A model generated the notes under the pieces. It worked only from the letters and a program-made list of their open reading frames with translations. It was not told where the DNA came from and did not search any database. A DNA stretch of 64,000 nt, taken from the NCBI GenBank assembly GCA_949358305.1, contig OX442322.1, positions 6,572,001 through 6,636,000 of the forward strand, read 5' to 3'. Of the stretch, positions 30,201-39,649 are shown piece after piece. Each line of letters opens with the position of its first letter. Position 1 is the first letter of the stretch. A program made the position numbers and the translations under genes. This DNA is from Strigamia acuminata (lineage: Eukaryota; Arthropoda; Chilopoda; Geophilomorpha; Linotaeniidae).

Positions 30201-31347
30201 GTACATTATCGTTATAATGGACGTGGCGACTCGTTGGCCCGAGTTGTACGCCGTCGCTAGACCTTCAGCAGAAAAAATCGTTGAATGTATCTACGACGTA
30301 GCGTTACGTTACGGATTTCCACGTAAAATGATATCCGACAACGGACCCCAATTTATCTCGAAAATTTGGGGTAAGTTTTGTGAGAAATTCGGGATTGTGG
30401 CGTCACATACTTCGACCTACAATCCCAGAACAAATCCCGTTGAGCGACTCAACAGGGACATTAAATATGCACTAAGCATATTCACTGACATCCACAATAG
30501 GTGGGATGAATACTTGAGGGAGATCGCGTTCAGCATACGAACAACAGTCTCGAGGACGAGAGATTTTTCTCCGGCCTACCTCAACTTCGCCCGGGAGCTA
30601 CGAGTGCCTTGGGACCCACGAGTGGCAGAGTCAGTAAATGTGGTGGACCCCGAGAAACCACATGAGTACGTGTATAAATTGGAGCAAACCATCTCCAACA
30701 CGTACAAGCACATGATGGCGCACATTTTTAACATGCGCGACCGCATTTTACAAGATAAAAGCGGTGGAAAATTCGTGAATTTCGAGATTAATGATTTAGT
30801 GTGGAAGGACACACACATCCTCTCAAATGCAGCGAGAGGAATCACCGCCAGCTTGGCCGACAAAAGAGACGGTCCGTATGTGATCATCGGCAAGCATGGC
30901 GGTAACGCGTATAAATTACGTAAGCTCGAGGACAATACCGAGCACAAATCGATCCAGGTACGAGAGTTAACTCCGTACATTCCGGAATTCCCGCAAGAAA
31001 TGTGGGCCAAGGGCCAAGTCAAGTCAAAAACTGACGGCCAAATCGTCGATATGTTCGCTGGCGAGTCGGAAAAAGCACCGCCAAGTGACAACGAGGAGTA
31101 TTTCGACGCCCCTTCACCACCGGTAAACGAGATAGTTGAATCCGTTCCGGATCCAATTTTGGTCGGGGGGGAAACAGGAGAAACTCCTGAAACAAACACA
31201 AAAAACACGGATAAAAAAGAAAACAATAATGAGGAGGTACAGACACAAAAAACAACAAAAAATATCGTACCTGTCTCGACTCATCACCTGCGGCCCCGTG
31301 GAAGTAATCCGTTTATAAAAGACGGAAAGGTCGTAGGAAAGGAGTAG
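27277..31347 (+). CDS. pol: E5 Pol polyprotein (protease, RT, RNase H, integrase)
   Basis: 1356 residues from an ATG at 27277, but the frame is open back into gag and is reached by -1 frameshift. Protease DSGA at 99-102; RT with CIDYRPLNAVTEID, MPFGLVNAPSTFQ and YLDD at 444-447; RNase H (HTDASRVGLGAAL, ELECLAVVWAIRKF, and HTDHQALQWL); integrase zinc site (HGHPLASHAG then CQRCQAC); catalytic core (SVDVMGP, SDNGPQF, PVERLNRD) with 34 residues between the second D and the E. A GPYVIIGKHGGNAY segment and a charged tail end it. No chromodomain is seen. Clearly homologous to, but more distant from, the pols of E1, E2 and E4. Confidence 0.96.
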   Translation: MKKKGFNKGFDKPPPVKEMGSDIANAQIQDRANNALQVITANAEAEAEEPNLLLEELPQVVEDTEEFRVFMCNVAVEYTSRLCMLPMTIEREKIMGLLDSGADRSFVSEDIVASLGLTDKIKGVNKNVRLKTANGMARPKGVILLTMEWLGGVEQHPFLVLPTCDRIFLLGLDLMASMEIQPNPITKSWNYIRNDRERPAIVVPPALIKEAADKTQWEKGLKKFVQDYNFKAFVAELQRDNVVETLVADAALELNEAAALRRVLLKYEGILSKKPGRTNRAIHEIKLTDNKPIRVAYKGMNPQKREIVQKMCQEMLDSGIVSEAQGEYATRVVLVMRPGSDPRLCIDYRPLNAVTEIDPIQMPSIESILRELSPFSWVTTMDLSKGYWQVEMRPEDKLKTAFYSPIGRLMFNVMPFGLVNAPSTFQRLIESVLGDILHQFVWAYLDDIVIASKTFEEHIEHIDQVLTRLAKAGLHVHPGKSKFCRKELAFLGYRIGVNGLAIGPEKIDAINRFPPPEDVKGVQRFMGMINFFGRLLPGLAEVAAPVTDLLKNENEFVWSNECNIAFNAIKRMLTEVGVMPLPDLNRPFILHTDASRVGLGAALLQTHVRDGVEQDLPCMFISRKLQGAEKNYNATELECLAVVWAIRKFRDYLEYTKFVVHTDHQALQWLMKLKEPAGRLARWQLELMACDLTIQYKPGKYNVVADALSRAPVSDPIDADDDGEDDSRSIYCPTSCHRWDLRKINEIPTASPADVKFCGFWTRLYQPAADNYPNAKKEFKLERRINDPLLSAFHTHVGKQMRSNPPTREEIIVQQKLDKKCQDRARFVLTGKYPPNLTRRQKRRYAHESIDYLLDDGLLVKHHPNHQDDLSESDTAVKVVIPASLIGRVLWLLHGHPLASHAGVSRTLYRATQLFHWTGMKKDIALFVHQCQRCQACKPRSKSPFETIFLGPYAPFDCLSVDVMGPKPVTGNKNAYIIVIMDVATRWPELYAVARPSAEKIVECIYDVALRYGFPRKMISDNGPQFISKIWGKFCEKFGIVASHTSTYNPRTNPVERLNRDIKYALSIFTDIHNRWDEYLREIAFSIRTTVSRTRDFSPAYLNFARELRVPWDPRVAESVNVVDPEKPHEYVYKLEQTISNTYKHMMAHIFNMRDRILQDKSGGKFVNFEINDLVWKDTHILSNAARGITASLADKRDGPYVIIGKHGGNAYKLRKLEDNTEHKSIQVRELTPYIPEFPQEMWAKGQVKSKTDGQIVDMFAGESEKAPPSDNEEYFDAPSPPVNEIVESVPDPILVGGETGETPETNTKNTDKKENNNEEVQTQKTTKNIVPVSTHHLRPRGSNPFIKDGKVVGKE

Positions 31348-31827
31348 AAAACGTTACGAGTCGATGGCGACGCTGAAAAACAAAAAAATTGACCGATCGA
31401 CAGCGCTAGCCATCAAAATCCAAGACTCTGAAAATTTCGCTAAGTCCAACAAAGCGGATATCGGTCGAATTCGCGTCACGAGATGGCGTGGAAACGCGGG
31501 ACCCGTAGCAAAATTATCGGCACGGGTCGGATACCGCGTGCAAAAGACCCCGTAGCAGCGATCGCGCACGGGCGTAGAAACAAAGGAGCCCCGTAGCGTA
31601 ACATGCGCACGGGCTGTTGCGCACAGTCATAAACACCTGGTTCTGGAGTAAAATTACCCAGAACCCACCACGATTGCCTCGTTTTCACCCGGACTTCCGC
31701 TAAAATCAGCTGATCGTCGTCCGCACGTGATACACAGCGAGTGCATTTTTAACCAAGTTTTTGATCCATTTTACGAGAAGTTTTCAAGTTTTTTAATCGT
31801 GGTCTGACTGAACGCGCAATCCTCACG
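31348..31827 (+). other. E5 pol-ORF3 spacer
   Basis: 480 nt. It holds three successive hairpins built on CCCGT/ACGGG at about 31500-31528, 31549-31572 and 31587-31615. A 63-codon frame begins at an ATG at 31364; I see no domain in it and do not call it. Confidence 0.55.
31500..31615 (+). promoter_or_regulatory. Three tandem stem-loops between pol and ORF3 of E5
   Basis: Each unit has a 5' arm with CCCGTAGC and a 3' arm with GCACGGG. The first has a 7-bp outer stem (GACCCGT/ACGGGTC), the second 5 bp, the third 7 bp with one bulged C. The spacing is about 40-50 nt. The role is unknown; RNA export, packaging or splicing control are possibilities only. Confidence 0.4.
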
Positions 31828-34800
31828 ATGGATGAGGAAGGAGGGGACGAGGAAATGCTTGAAATACAGCATCATGACGAGAATTGGGACCCGGACATAA
31901 ACGTAGTTCCACCCGATCAGGTAGTAGTCGGCATCGCCGCACGAGATTTAGCTCCGTGCGGTCGAATTAAAGATACACTTGACTAATACTTGACATGAAC
32001 GCTCTGCGTTCGAAATAGTGTATAATTATTATACTAATATCCACGATCGCGAGAGCGATTGTATTTTCTCCTATTATTTGTCTTCAAGGACGCGATAGCA
32101 GACAAACTGTCGCCTCGCTCCTTGAAGATGACTCACGACAATTGACACGAACGAGACAAAGGAAACGAGCTTTCTTTTTATATTCCAGAAATGGGAATAA
32201 TTTATTGGATGGATTTTGAAAGAATTTATAGAACGTTGTTTCTATTTTTATTTGCTATTTTATTTGCGAATTTTTTCCCGATGACACTAATTTATTATAG
32301 ATTCGTTTTTTAACTCGACTTTAACTCCGAATTTTTGGAGTTATTATTAGACAAATTTATTTCTTTACAAGTTAATTCACGACAAGAACATTTGTTTACA
32401 TGTTCTAAAATTGTTATTGGAGATTTTCACGAACGATTTCGCGAATTTATTGGTTTAAATACAAATTTACAGTTTAATTTTAAATTAAGCAATCCGAAGA
32501 AAAATTTCCGGATTAATACGCTCGATTCCGTCTCGTGGTTATCATTGGACGTGAACCAGATGTGCCAAGAAGACTCTTTTCTTCCTGACAAGGACGAATC
32601 AATGAACAGGAATAGGACTCGACGAGCGGTCGCACGTTTCAGCGACGTTCCTCGAGCCCACCCCCTATTTATCTCCGTGTTATTGGCGATTTCATTAATT
32701 ATTTTGTTTCCATCATTGCAGATGGAGCTCCGAGACACATGGGGAGCGCTCAGCCCCGCATGCATAGTGCGAGCGGGCATATATCGAGGCGTACTGCCCG
32801 ATTTTCTGCGCCGCTGCTTTGGCGAAGATGCGAAGCCATACCGCCTGCGCGTATTATTTTCGCGCGCCCTCGCCAAGCGTTGGGTTAACGATTGTACACT
32901 CCTGGACGCGTTCCCGGAGTCGGTGCGAAACGTCGTCGCTGCAGAGCTCGCTCGCATCGATGACCCGAAGTCACCAATCTTCCACCCGGCCCTGTCGAGC
33001 CAATACTCCGGCAGGCCGGCGGAGGAGCATGTGTTGTTCGCGTGGCAAGCGGCCGAGACCGAGGAGGCCCGCGAAGAAGTGTATCAACACTACCGCCAGC
33101 AGCTAATCGACACTGCGCCGGCGGTTGCAGAGCGGATTTTGCAAGACGACGGAATGAGCACCGCCGATATACATCTGTGGTGCGAGCAGATTCGGCAGGG
33201 AGAAGTTACGCCACAGTGGCGACCGAGAATGGGGATTCTCACGTCACAAGCTGAAATGTGGCAACTCCACTATTTGGGAATTCTCGGCCCCAAATATAAT
33301 TTCCCAAGGAAGCGCAAGCGCTCCAAGGGAACCGGGGGCAGCGAATCGCGCTCCCCGGGACGGTCGAAGAAACAGTGCGTCGAACAGCACTCGACCGTCA
33401 ACGATGGAGCGGGAACGTCAGCGCAGCCACCGCGCGACCCCGCGAATTACACCAGACCAAGGGTGTTCGTCAACCGTCAGATGAAAGACGGTAAAGAGAC
33501 TCGAGAAGTCTGGATTTCGGGTGACGAAGAGCGAGTCTCTCGTCCCCGTGTCGGCAGACATCCGCTAACTCATCGGGAGCAGCGGAAACGAGACCGCAAA
33601 GAGCGGTATTTCGCTCGCTGCGAGGCGCGAGGAATTCCCCTTCCCGAACACGCTCTCAAAGCAATCGAAGCGAAGGAAGCGAGAGAGGCACGATCGAAGT
33701 CGAGTGGCCGATCTTCCGGGGAGCGTCGCGTCCTAGCGCCAGACACGCGGGACCTTCGCGAGATCATCACCCAGATGAAACGCAAGAAATTGTCTCGTTT
33801 CGACCCCGCGATGCAGTTCGCTCGCAAGATGGGCGTCGTCGAGCATGGTACCGTGATTCCACACGAAGTGGCACGGTGGTTAAGCGAATATGTCAATTCG
33901 CGACCGCGTGTAGAAAACGCGCCTACGGCCGTCGTTCCACCGACGAGTACTGTAAGCCAGCTCCCGGCACTCCAAGTCACGCCGACTGGAGTGCAAGCGA
34001 CGCTGCCACCGCCAACACAACAGTCTTTGACGTTGCTGTTGCCGACGCAGTCATCAACGTCGCAACCGTTGCCAGCACAGCAGTCCCTGACGCTGCCGCC
34101 GCCGACACAGCCGCTGCCGCCGCCGACGCAGCCCCCGCCGCCGTCGCCGCCGATGCCGGGTTCGAGCACTACGCCGAACTTGGCCGTCGACGACTCGGTG
34201 ATGTTGCCCGTTCACCAGAGCATTGCGCGGGAATGCCATAACGCCCGATTCGGAGAATATTACCCGAGCAAGGCAAGACACGACCGCACCGCGATGTGGT
34301 ATGAACAGCGTGACGAAAACGCACGGCTGGCTCGAGAAGCAGCCAATCCATCGATCGAAGAGCTCTTGGCCTTCGCATTTGTGATGGAGGACCCGAGAGC
34401 CGCCGCCGCTGCTCTGCAGGGCGCCGACGTCACTCAGCGCCATTTCATCGAGTGGGGGATTTCGATGATGCGGCACCACTCGCGCGCGTTCGCTGCAGAT
34501 CCTGATCGCAGCAACCCTGTAAATCGGCGCAGTCTACAGCTGGCTTTGACGAAAATCATGGTCCAGTTATTGACCCCCTCGCTCTTTGGGGTCGGACGAC
34601 AGGCGATGGCCTGTTGGTCCGTAGTAGACAGAGAGGGTGTGCAGATACCTCGCGCACTCGTTGGGGAATGGAGCGCCATTCTCCCCAACCCGGCGATGAC
34701 TCGCTTCGAGCTGACCCGGGACGTGGTGAACCCCGAATGGGAGGGGTATAAGTTGCGGAGCATGGCCTTCCGCCACGCCGTTACCACGTGGGAGCCAACA

Positions 34801-35601
34801 CCGTCAGCGCAGTCACACGCAATGATGGTCACGAGTGAAGAGCCGATGGAGAGCGACGCCGCCTCTTCGACTGCTTCACGTGGAGCCCCAACTCCACCTC
34901 CGCCGCCGCCGCCGCCGCCGCCACCGATGCCACCAGCGGCGACGCCACAGACACCCGTCCTATCAAATGCGGCGGGTAAGCCTAGACGCCTGCTATGCCG
35001 GACGCCGCCAACGATGTCCGCCGCTCGCCAGAGCCTGACGCCTCCCGCAGCCCAAGAAGCGCAGGAAGAGACTGTCCAGCAGGCAGTGGTTTCGAAGAGC
35101 GCCAAGCCAGCGAAAGCGGCGAAGCCTCCGACAAACTACTATGAGAAGTTGTGTGACGAGTTCTCTCAGCTGTCGATGACGACGGCGACGCGCAAATTCA
35201 TCCTCGCGCAGAGAGACAAGGGGAAATCGGTATTCGTTTGGCTACACAACCAGGTGCGCCAGACCACCGATTTGATCCTCCATCAGCGTTTGCTGAGGGC
35301 CCACCGTGCGCCTCGAACGGCCGCGGAGGCGAACGCGATCCGGCACACCAATTCCGGGTTTTCGGCGTTCATTCCGCGGGTTTGGCTGCATGAGAGGAGA
35401 CGTGCCCCGTACGAGCCAGCCGGCGGCCACGCATTGTGCTTCATTTCCGAGCACGAGGACCCCCGCGACCAGTCTTCAGCCTTGGTTGGAGATCTGGTTT
35501 TGCCGCCCGGCGTTGTGCCGCCCGGCGCTGAGCCGCCCGTCCCTGGAGTGAGTTTCGCCCAGGCGATGGATCCAGCGTCGGGTCCCAGCAAGAAGGATTG
35601 A
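31828..35601 (+). CDS. E5 ORF3: large Pro-rich protein, putative two-exon gene (31828-31920, 32722-35601)
   Basis: Exon 1 starts at the ATG at 31828 and ends in CAG before GTAGTA; exon 2 begins with ATG at 32722 after a pyrimidine-rich tract and CAG. The phase-0 junction joins 31 codons to 959 residues. The continuous frame upstream of 32722 reaches only a TTG at 32335. The protein has a mixed helical N-terminal region (to about residue 200 of exon 2), a basic linker (KRKRSK), repeated Pro-rich segments, and a poly-Pro run from CCG repeats near 34900. A segment with KIMVQLLTPSLFG resembles the IMQ-x-I-x-x-P motif of the family-A and -B ORF3 proteins. It lacks their Cys module and any membrane segment. 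I do not recognise a family. It ends 39 nt before the 3' LTR. Confidence 0.72.
31921..32721 (+). other. Putative intron in E5 ORF3
   Basis: Starts GTAGTA and ends in a pyrimidine-rich tract with TTTCCATCATTGCAG. It has in-frame stops near its start and is much more AT-rich than the flanking coding sequence. 801 nt. Supported by sequence signals only. Confidence 0.65.
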
Positions 35602-35628
35602 TCGCTCCGAACACCGGCGGTCAGAGCT

Positions 35629-35640
35629 GGGAGGGGGACG
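35629..35640 (+). promoter_or_regulatory. E5 polypurine tract
   Basis: GGGAGGGGGACG abuts the 3' LTR at 35641. This is the expected position of the plus-strand primer. Confidence 0.75.
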
Positions 35641-36636
35641 TGTGGTGACCCGACTGGGGTGGGGCACGAAGAGTTTCTCTCGTGGCCTACATACGGGTAA
35701 AGAAGGGGAGTCGCACGCGCGCCTCCCTTCCCTCAGAGCATTGACATCCAGTCAATGGACGGGCGTCTGCCCTGGGGGAGTGGGGGAGATTCGTCTTCTC
35801 CACTATTGGGTGGCTTTAGTCACCTGTCACCCCCCGCTTTGTGCAAAGGAATTCGCCTTGCACTGAGCGGGCAGAACCAACACAAAAATCAACCAAGATA
35901 CACGTAAAAGCCAAACGTCCTAAAACGATCAAGCCTAAGTACAAAGACTTCAGGAGTGACCTAGGACAAGGGACTTTCAACGTGAGTACGATTGATTTGT
36001 GTTAACCTCCGCAGAGTAACCTGCGAAACAAGATTACCACACTATTTTAGCAAGCCAGCTAGAAATAGTAAACCTACTCCAATTTAGCGAGTTGTGCAGA
36101 CAAACGGTCGCACAAGCCTAAATTGCAGTAACCACGACGAGCGTTCCCGCCGCTGTGTGTATCGCCGGGAACCACCAAGCGTCCGCCGCTGTGTGATCGC
36201 CGGACACCTACAAAAAACCCTAAACCTAGACAACAGACCAGAAGTAAGACCTTTCAGGCATTCACTCGCGCCCGACCAGCGTGAGCCCGAAGGACCGAAC
36301 GAGAAACGTGAGACGAGGACGCCATTCATTGCCACGCCGGCCCAAGACGACACCACGTTGCCACGCGGACGCCATCTTGGATCCACAGCGACAAAGGACG
36401 ACCTCGACCAGTTTCCCGCCAACTTCACACCCCTTTCCTTTTACCTTTTTATTCCCTTACATATTTTATTCCCTTTTAACTGTATATTCCCGTATAATAA
36501 ATACATTTATTATATTTACCTTTTACATTGTCTTGCCGTGTTACATTATTTGGGTAACCGCTTGAGTAAAGCAGTATTGCGAGATTAGAGAGTGACTCAT
36601 ACCACGTATTAGCGACAGACCGAGTTGAGCGCGACA
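35641..36636 (+). repeat. E5 3' LTR (996 bp)
   Basis: Same length as 23109-24104 and no difference noticed by eye. Ends GCGCGACA followed by ACAT, after which E4 LTR sequence resumes. AATAAA at 36496-36501. Confidence 0.95.
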
Positions 36637-36640
36637 ACAT

Positions 36641-37386
36641 GCTCTTGGCAGAGCGTCTGACCCTCGTCCGAGGAATCGCTCAGATAGATGCGACTATCAC
36701 CGATCATATAGTTTGACATTTATTTAACGGGTTAGTCAATCCCGTGCATGAGCACTACACTATGCCACCGTATGAAATCCTACTGTCCCTTAGAACAGCT
36801 GGCTAACACTACGGGGCCATTTCATGTTATTAACATGTCTACAAGGTTAGCCTTCCCAGATGGGCCTTACAACAAGCAATAACGAGATAGTAAGTCTACA
36901 TATCCATTGAGAGCTGAGGAGGCCTGATGTGTCGATAAGAAAGTGAAATCAAACGATAACAACAATTCAATTACAGACATTTACAGTTATCAAGCCAAGC
37001 CTTGGGGAAGTGGAAAACTGATGCTTATATAGTTCTGTAGAACTACTAGATTGGCGACAGCCAATCAGCGTACGAATCGGCGGATTCGTGGGTCACTAGT
37101 CCGGACCTAATATGTGACTATGTCCAGATGGGCCCAGTTGGGGTCCGGAAGGGTCCGATTGGTTCCCTTCGACAGGTAAGTAAAGTGGACATTGATTCGA
37201 TAGAATCAACATCATCAAGTAATTAATACTTAATTTATATCGAATAAAATAGTTATATTTTATTCACCGTGTCTAAATAATTATTTATCACACTTTTTAG
37301 TTTTTAACCGAGTTTGAAATACGCGCGTTGGTTAAACAGCGCCATCTATGGTGAACATTGACAACTATTGATTTGTAATCATCACA
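36641..37386 (-). repeat. E4 3' LTR, proximal part (U3)
   Basis: 746 bp; on the minus strand it starts TGTGATGATTACAAATC at 37386. Contains a TATATAAG box (37031-37024 on the minus strand) and three dyads just upstream of it: AGTTCT/AGAACT at 37031-37044, GATTGGC/GCCAATC at 37049-37066, and ACGAATC/GATTCGT at 37072-37089. Confidence 0.92.
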
Positions 37387-37400
37387 CATCCCCCGGTGAC
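37387..37400 (-). promoter_or_regulatory. E4 polypurine tract
   Basis: On the minus strand ACCGGGGGATG directly precedes the LTR start at 37386. It corresponds to the AAGGGGGA tracts of E2, E3 and E6 but with CC in place of AA. Confidence 0.6.
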
Positions 37401-38128
37401 AAACATAGAGTTTACTGACTCTCGATTGTCATTCTTAATGGATAAGAATGTTCACCTAATTCTATCGAATTAATCCACTTGGTAAGTATTTTTTATTAAC
37501 TTAATCATGTTATTTCTTTCAGAAACTTCGTCACCCGATTAGACTAATCGGCTTCTCTGCACGGCGCAACTCCCGGTTGCTAAGCGACGGAAATGGACTC
37601 GTCCGAACATGGATACATGTTCGAGAAAATACAAATTTCGATAGAAATTTTATTTCTTCGTCAAATAAACTTATTCATAGCTTATTAATCAACAAGATAA
37701 TCAATAAAAATAAATTTATGCAAACTTTATTTATCGAAAATCTAAACTACTAATTTTTTATTACGATTGTCATAAAAAATTAACGAATTTCAACTTGAAA
37801 TTCTTCAACGCTTTGATCAAAGCAAAAACAAACACAATTTTCACAAATAATTATGAAAAATAAACTAAACAATCACACAGATATTAATATGATTAATTCA
37901 AATAAACATCCAAATTGAATTCGAAAAACAAAACAAATTAAATTGAATCCAATTTTAAAATTAAACTATACTCGTTCGAGTATTTAATGATTAGTTCAAA
38001 ATCTTGAAACCAAACAAACACAACACTCATGAGAATATTTCGTAATTGCAAAAAACACAACAAAACACTTGGATTATTTTAGTCAAAAATATCCACTCGG
38101 AAAAATAACGAATGTTAATTTGTCCCTT
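37401..38128 (-). other. E4 3' untranslated stretch between ORF3 and LTR
   Basis: About 730 AT-rich nt with no recognisable gene or RNA. Confidence 0.7.
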
Positions 38129-39649
38129 TTAATCCTTCTTTTCGACTTCAGTCGGTTCCTTCACTTCTGGTTTCTCGACTTCGGCAGAAGTCAGGAAATC
38201 CGACTCTTCAGTCGCCTCTGTCGAGACGGCGGAAAACACGGCTTCCTCCGGCGCTTCAATCTCCTCTGGGCTCGGAGGTGGGAACGGCAGATCCTCGAGC
38301 AACTCTGCCACGAAATCGACGACGGAAAGCAGCTCTTCGGCGTCTTCAAACTGAGCGTCGTCCGAAGTCTCGGACTTAGACGCGATAGGAGCGCTCGACA
38401 CGTCAGTTATGACCGCTGGAGGATCCTCCACGGGTTTAGACGGTGCTTCTACGGCCTGTTGAAGCTTACGAGCTCGCCCTCGTGCCAAGATATTGGTTCG
38501 TTGAACCTTGGCGATTTCTCTTGCTCGGTCGAGCGTCAGACAGCCTCGTCCACGCGACATCGTTCTGGGTCGAACGAATTCTTCCATGACCTCGCTTCCG
38601 GCGCTCTCGACGGCTTGGACAGTTTCAGTCGAAACTTCGGAGTCCTCGGACGGCGGCGGTGATTGTCGAAGGAGTTCGACTCTTACGCCGGCGTTGGCTT
38701 CAGCGCGGGCCCAGGTGAGGAAGCGCATGTCGATGTAAACCGCTTCGCCACGGCTGTTCAAAAACAATCGGCACTTGGGGCAGTGAGCCCAACATCGCTT
38801 CTCGTTAGGCTTAATGCCTTTCACCACGTGGGGCTGAACCTCCTTGCGCCACGGCTCCGAACGCGGGCGCGTTTTCCTTCCACGGCAGTTTGGACAACGC
38901 ATAAGCGAAGAACCTGCGGATGCACCGCAGCACCACCCACAGCCGACGCAAAATGGACATATCGTCTCCGTGGCTTGGTCCGTCACGATGTTATCGTGAG
39001 GTATTCCGGCTGCCATGTCTCGTTCGCACTGCTCCTTGCGCAGGCGGGCCTTCTCATCCTTCTTTTTCGCTTTATTGGCCGCTCTGTACTCGCGGTTGCG
39101 AGAAACAGGCTCCGAATAACGCAGAGCGCCCGGTGGCGGCTCGTTCCATCCATATTCTGATGCAGAAGACTCAGCACCAGCAGGAAGATGCGTAACCGAC
39201 ACTGATTGTCCCGTCACAGTCGGTGCAGTCGCATTCGACGTGTTGGCGACGGTGGGCGCCACGCTTGCAGTTGGCGGCCGAAATTCTGGCGAATGCGGGG
39301 CCAACGGGACGTTGATAACGTTCGCGGGCGGATACGCCACCTGGGCCAACGGGGCCATTTGCGCCGACTCATAAACGGTTGGCTGAGCAGAAGTGGACGG
39401 GGCCTGCATCATCGCATTCAAATCGAGCGGAAATCCGTCTGGATGGACACTGAGCCAATTTAGCGTCGCGAGTTGCAGCGGCGTCAGGGCGTACATCGAG
39501 GCGGGCGCCGTCGGTATCGGTTGGGCCCTCATGTAAGCACGTTCCGCTGAACGGCGTTGCTCGTCACTAGACGAGGTGGACGAGCTGGACGAGCTTTCAT
39601 GACGGTGTCGTCGATGACTCCGTTTTGAGTGGTGTTTACCACCTCCCAT
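38129..39649 (-). CDS. E4 ORF3: Cys-rich basic protein of unknown function
   Basis: 506 residues from the ATG at 39649, which directly follows an acceptor-like CTGCAG (the AG is 39651-39650). In-frame non-ATG sequence upstream looks like intron. N-terminus: basic and His-rich (HHSKRSHRRHRHE) then Ser-rich. Residues 65-74 match the W-x-x-x-x-P segment (WLSVHPDGFP). CERDMAAGIPHDN near 208-220 closely matches E2 ORF3. The Cys module: C231/C234 with CPFCVGCGW, C252/C255 with CPNCRG, and C290/C293. After it, VVKG is shared with the other ORF3 proteins. The C-terminus is acidic and Pro-rich and lacks the IMQ motif of families A and B. No membrane helix. The CxxCxGxG element recalls DnaJ zinc domains, but I would not assign that family. 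Confidence 0.86.
   Translation of the reverse strand: MGGGKHHSKRSHRRHRHESSSSSSTSSSDEQRRSAERAYMRAQPIPTAPASMYALTPLQLATLNWLSVHPDGFPLDLNAMMQAPSTSAQPTVYESAQMAPLAQVAYPPANVINVPLAPHSPEFRPPTASVAPTVANTSNATAPTVTGQSVSVTHLPAGAESSASEYGWNEPPPGALRYSEPVSRNREYRAANKAKKKDEKARLRKEQCERDMAAGIPHDNIVTDQATETICPFCVGCGWCCGASAGSSLMRCPNCRGRKTRPRSEPWRKEVQPHVVKGIKPNEKRCWAHCPKCRLFLNSRGEAVYIDMRFLTWARAEANAGVRVELLRQSPPPSEDSEVSTETVQAVESAGSEVMEEFVRPRTMSRGRGCLTLDRAREIAKVQRTNILARGRARKLQQAVEAPSKPVEDPPAVITDVSSAPIASKSETSDDAQFEDAEELLSVVDFVAELLEDLPFPPPSPEEIEAPEEAVFSAVSTEATEESDFLTSAEVEKPEVKEPTEVEKKD

Larger units (their letters stand above)
23109..36636 (+). mobile_element. E5: complete Ty3/Gypsy LTR retrotransposon, family D
   Basis: 13.5 kb, flanked by ACAT (23105-23108 and 36637-36640). 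Two 996-bp LTRs in which I noticed no difference, a PBS, gag, pol by -1 frameshift, a spliced-looking ORF3 and a PPT. Its GC content is visibly higher than that of its neighbours. Sequence identity of the LTRs and intact frames make it the youngest element in the nest and possibly still active. Confidence 0.95.

Noticed and set aside
31364-31555. 63-codon frame after E5 pol
   Set aside because: No family features, and it overlaps the hairpin region. Could be a small gene but I cannot support it.
32335-32721. N-terminal extension of E5 ORF3 with an apparent membrane helix near 32660-32715
   Set aside because: It starts only at TTG and the hydrophobic run is the translation of the pyrimidine-rich tract before a splice acceptor. 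It looks like intron, so I do not treat ORF3 as an Env with a membrane anchor.
38129-39649. E4 ORF3 as a DnaJ-type zinc protein
   Set aside because: CxxCxGxG occurs once in good form, but DnaJ zinc domains have four such repeats and a J domain normally accompanies them. The match is only local.
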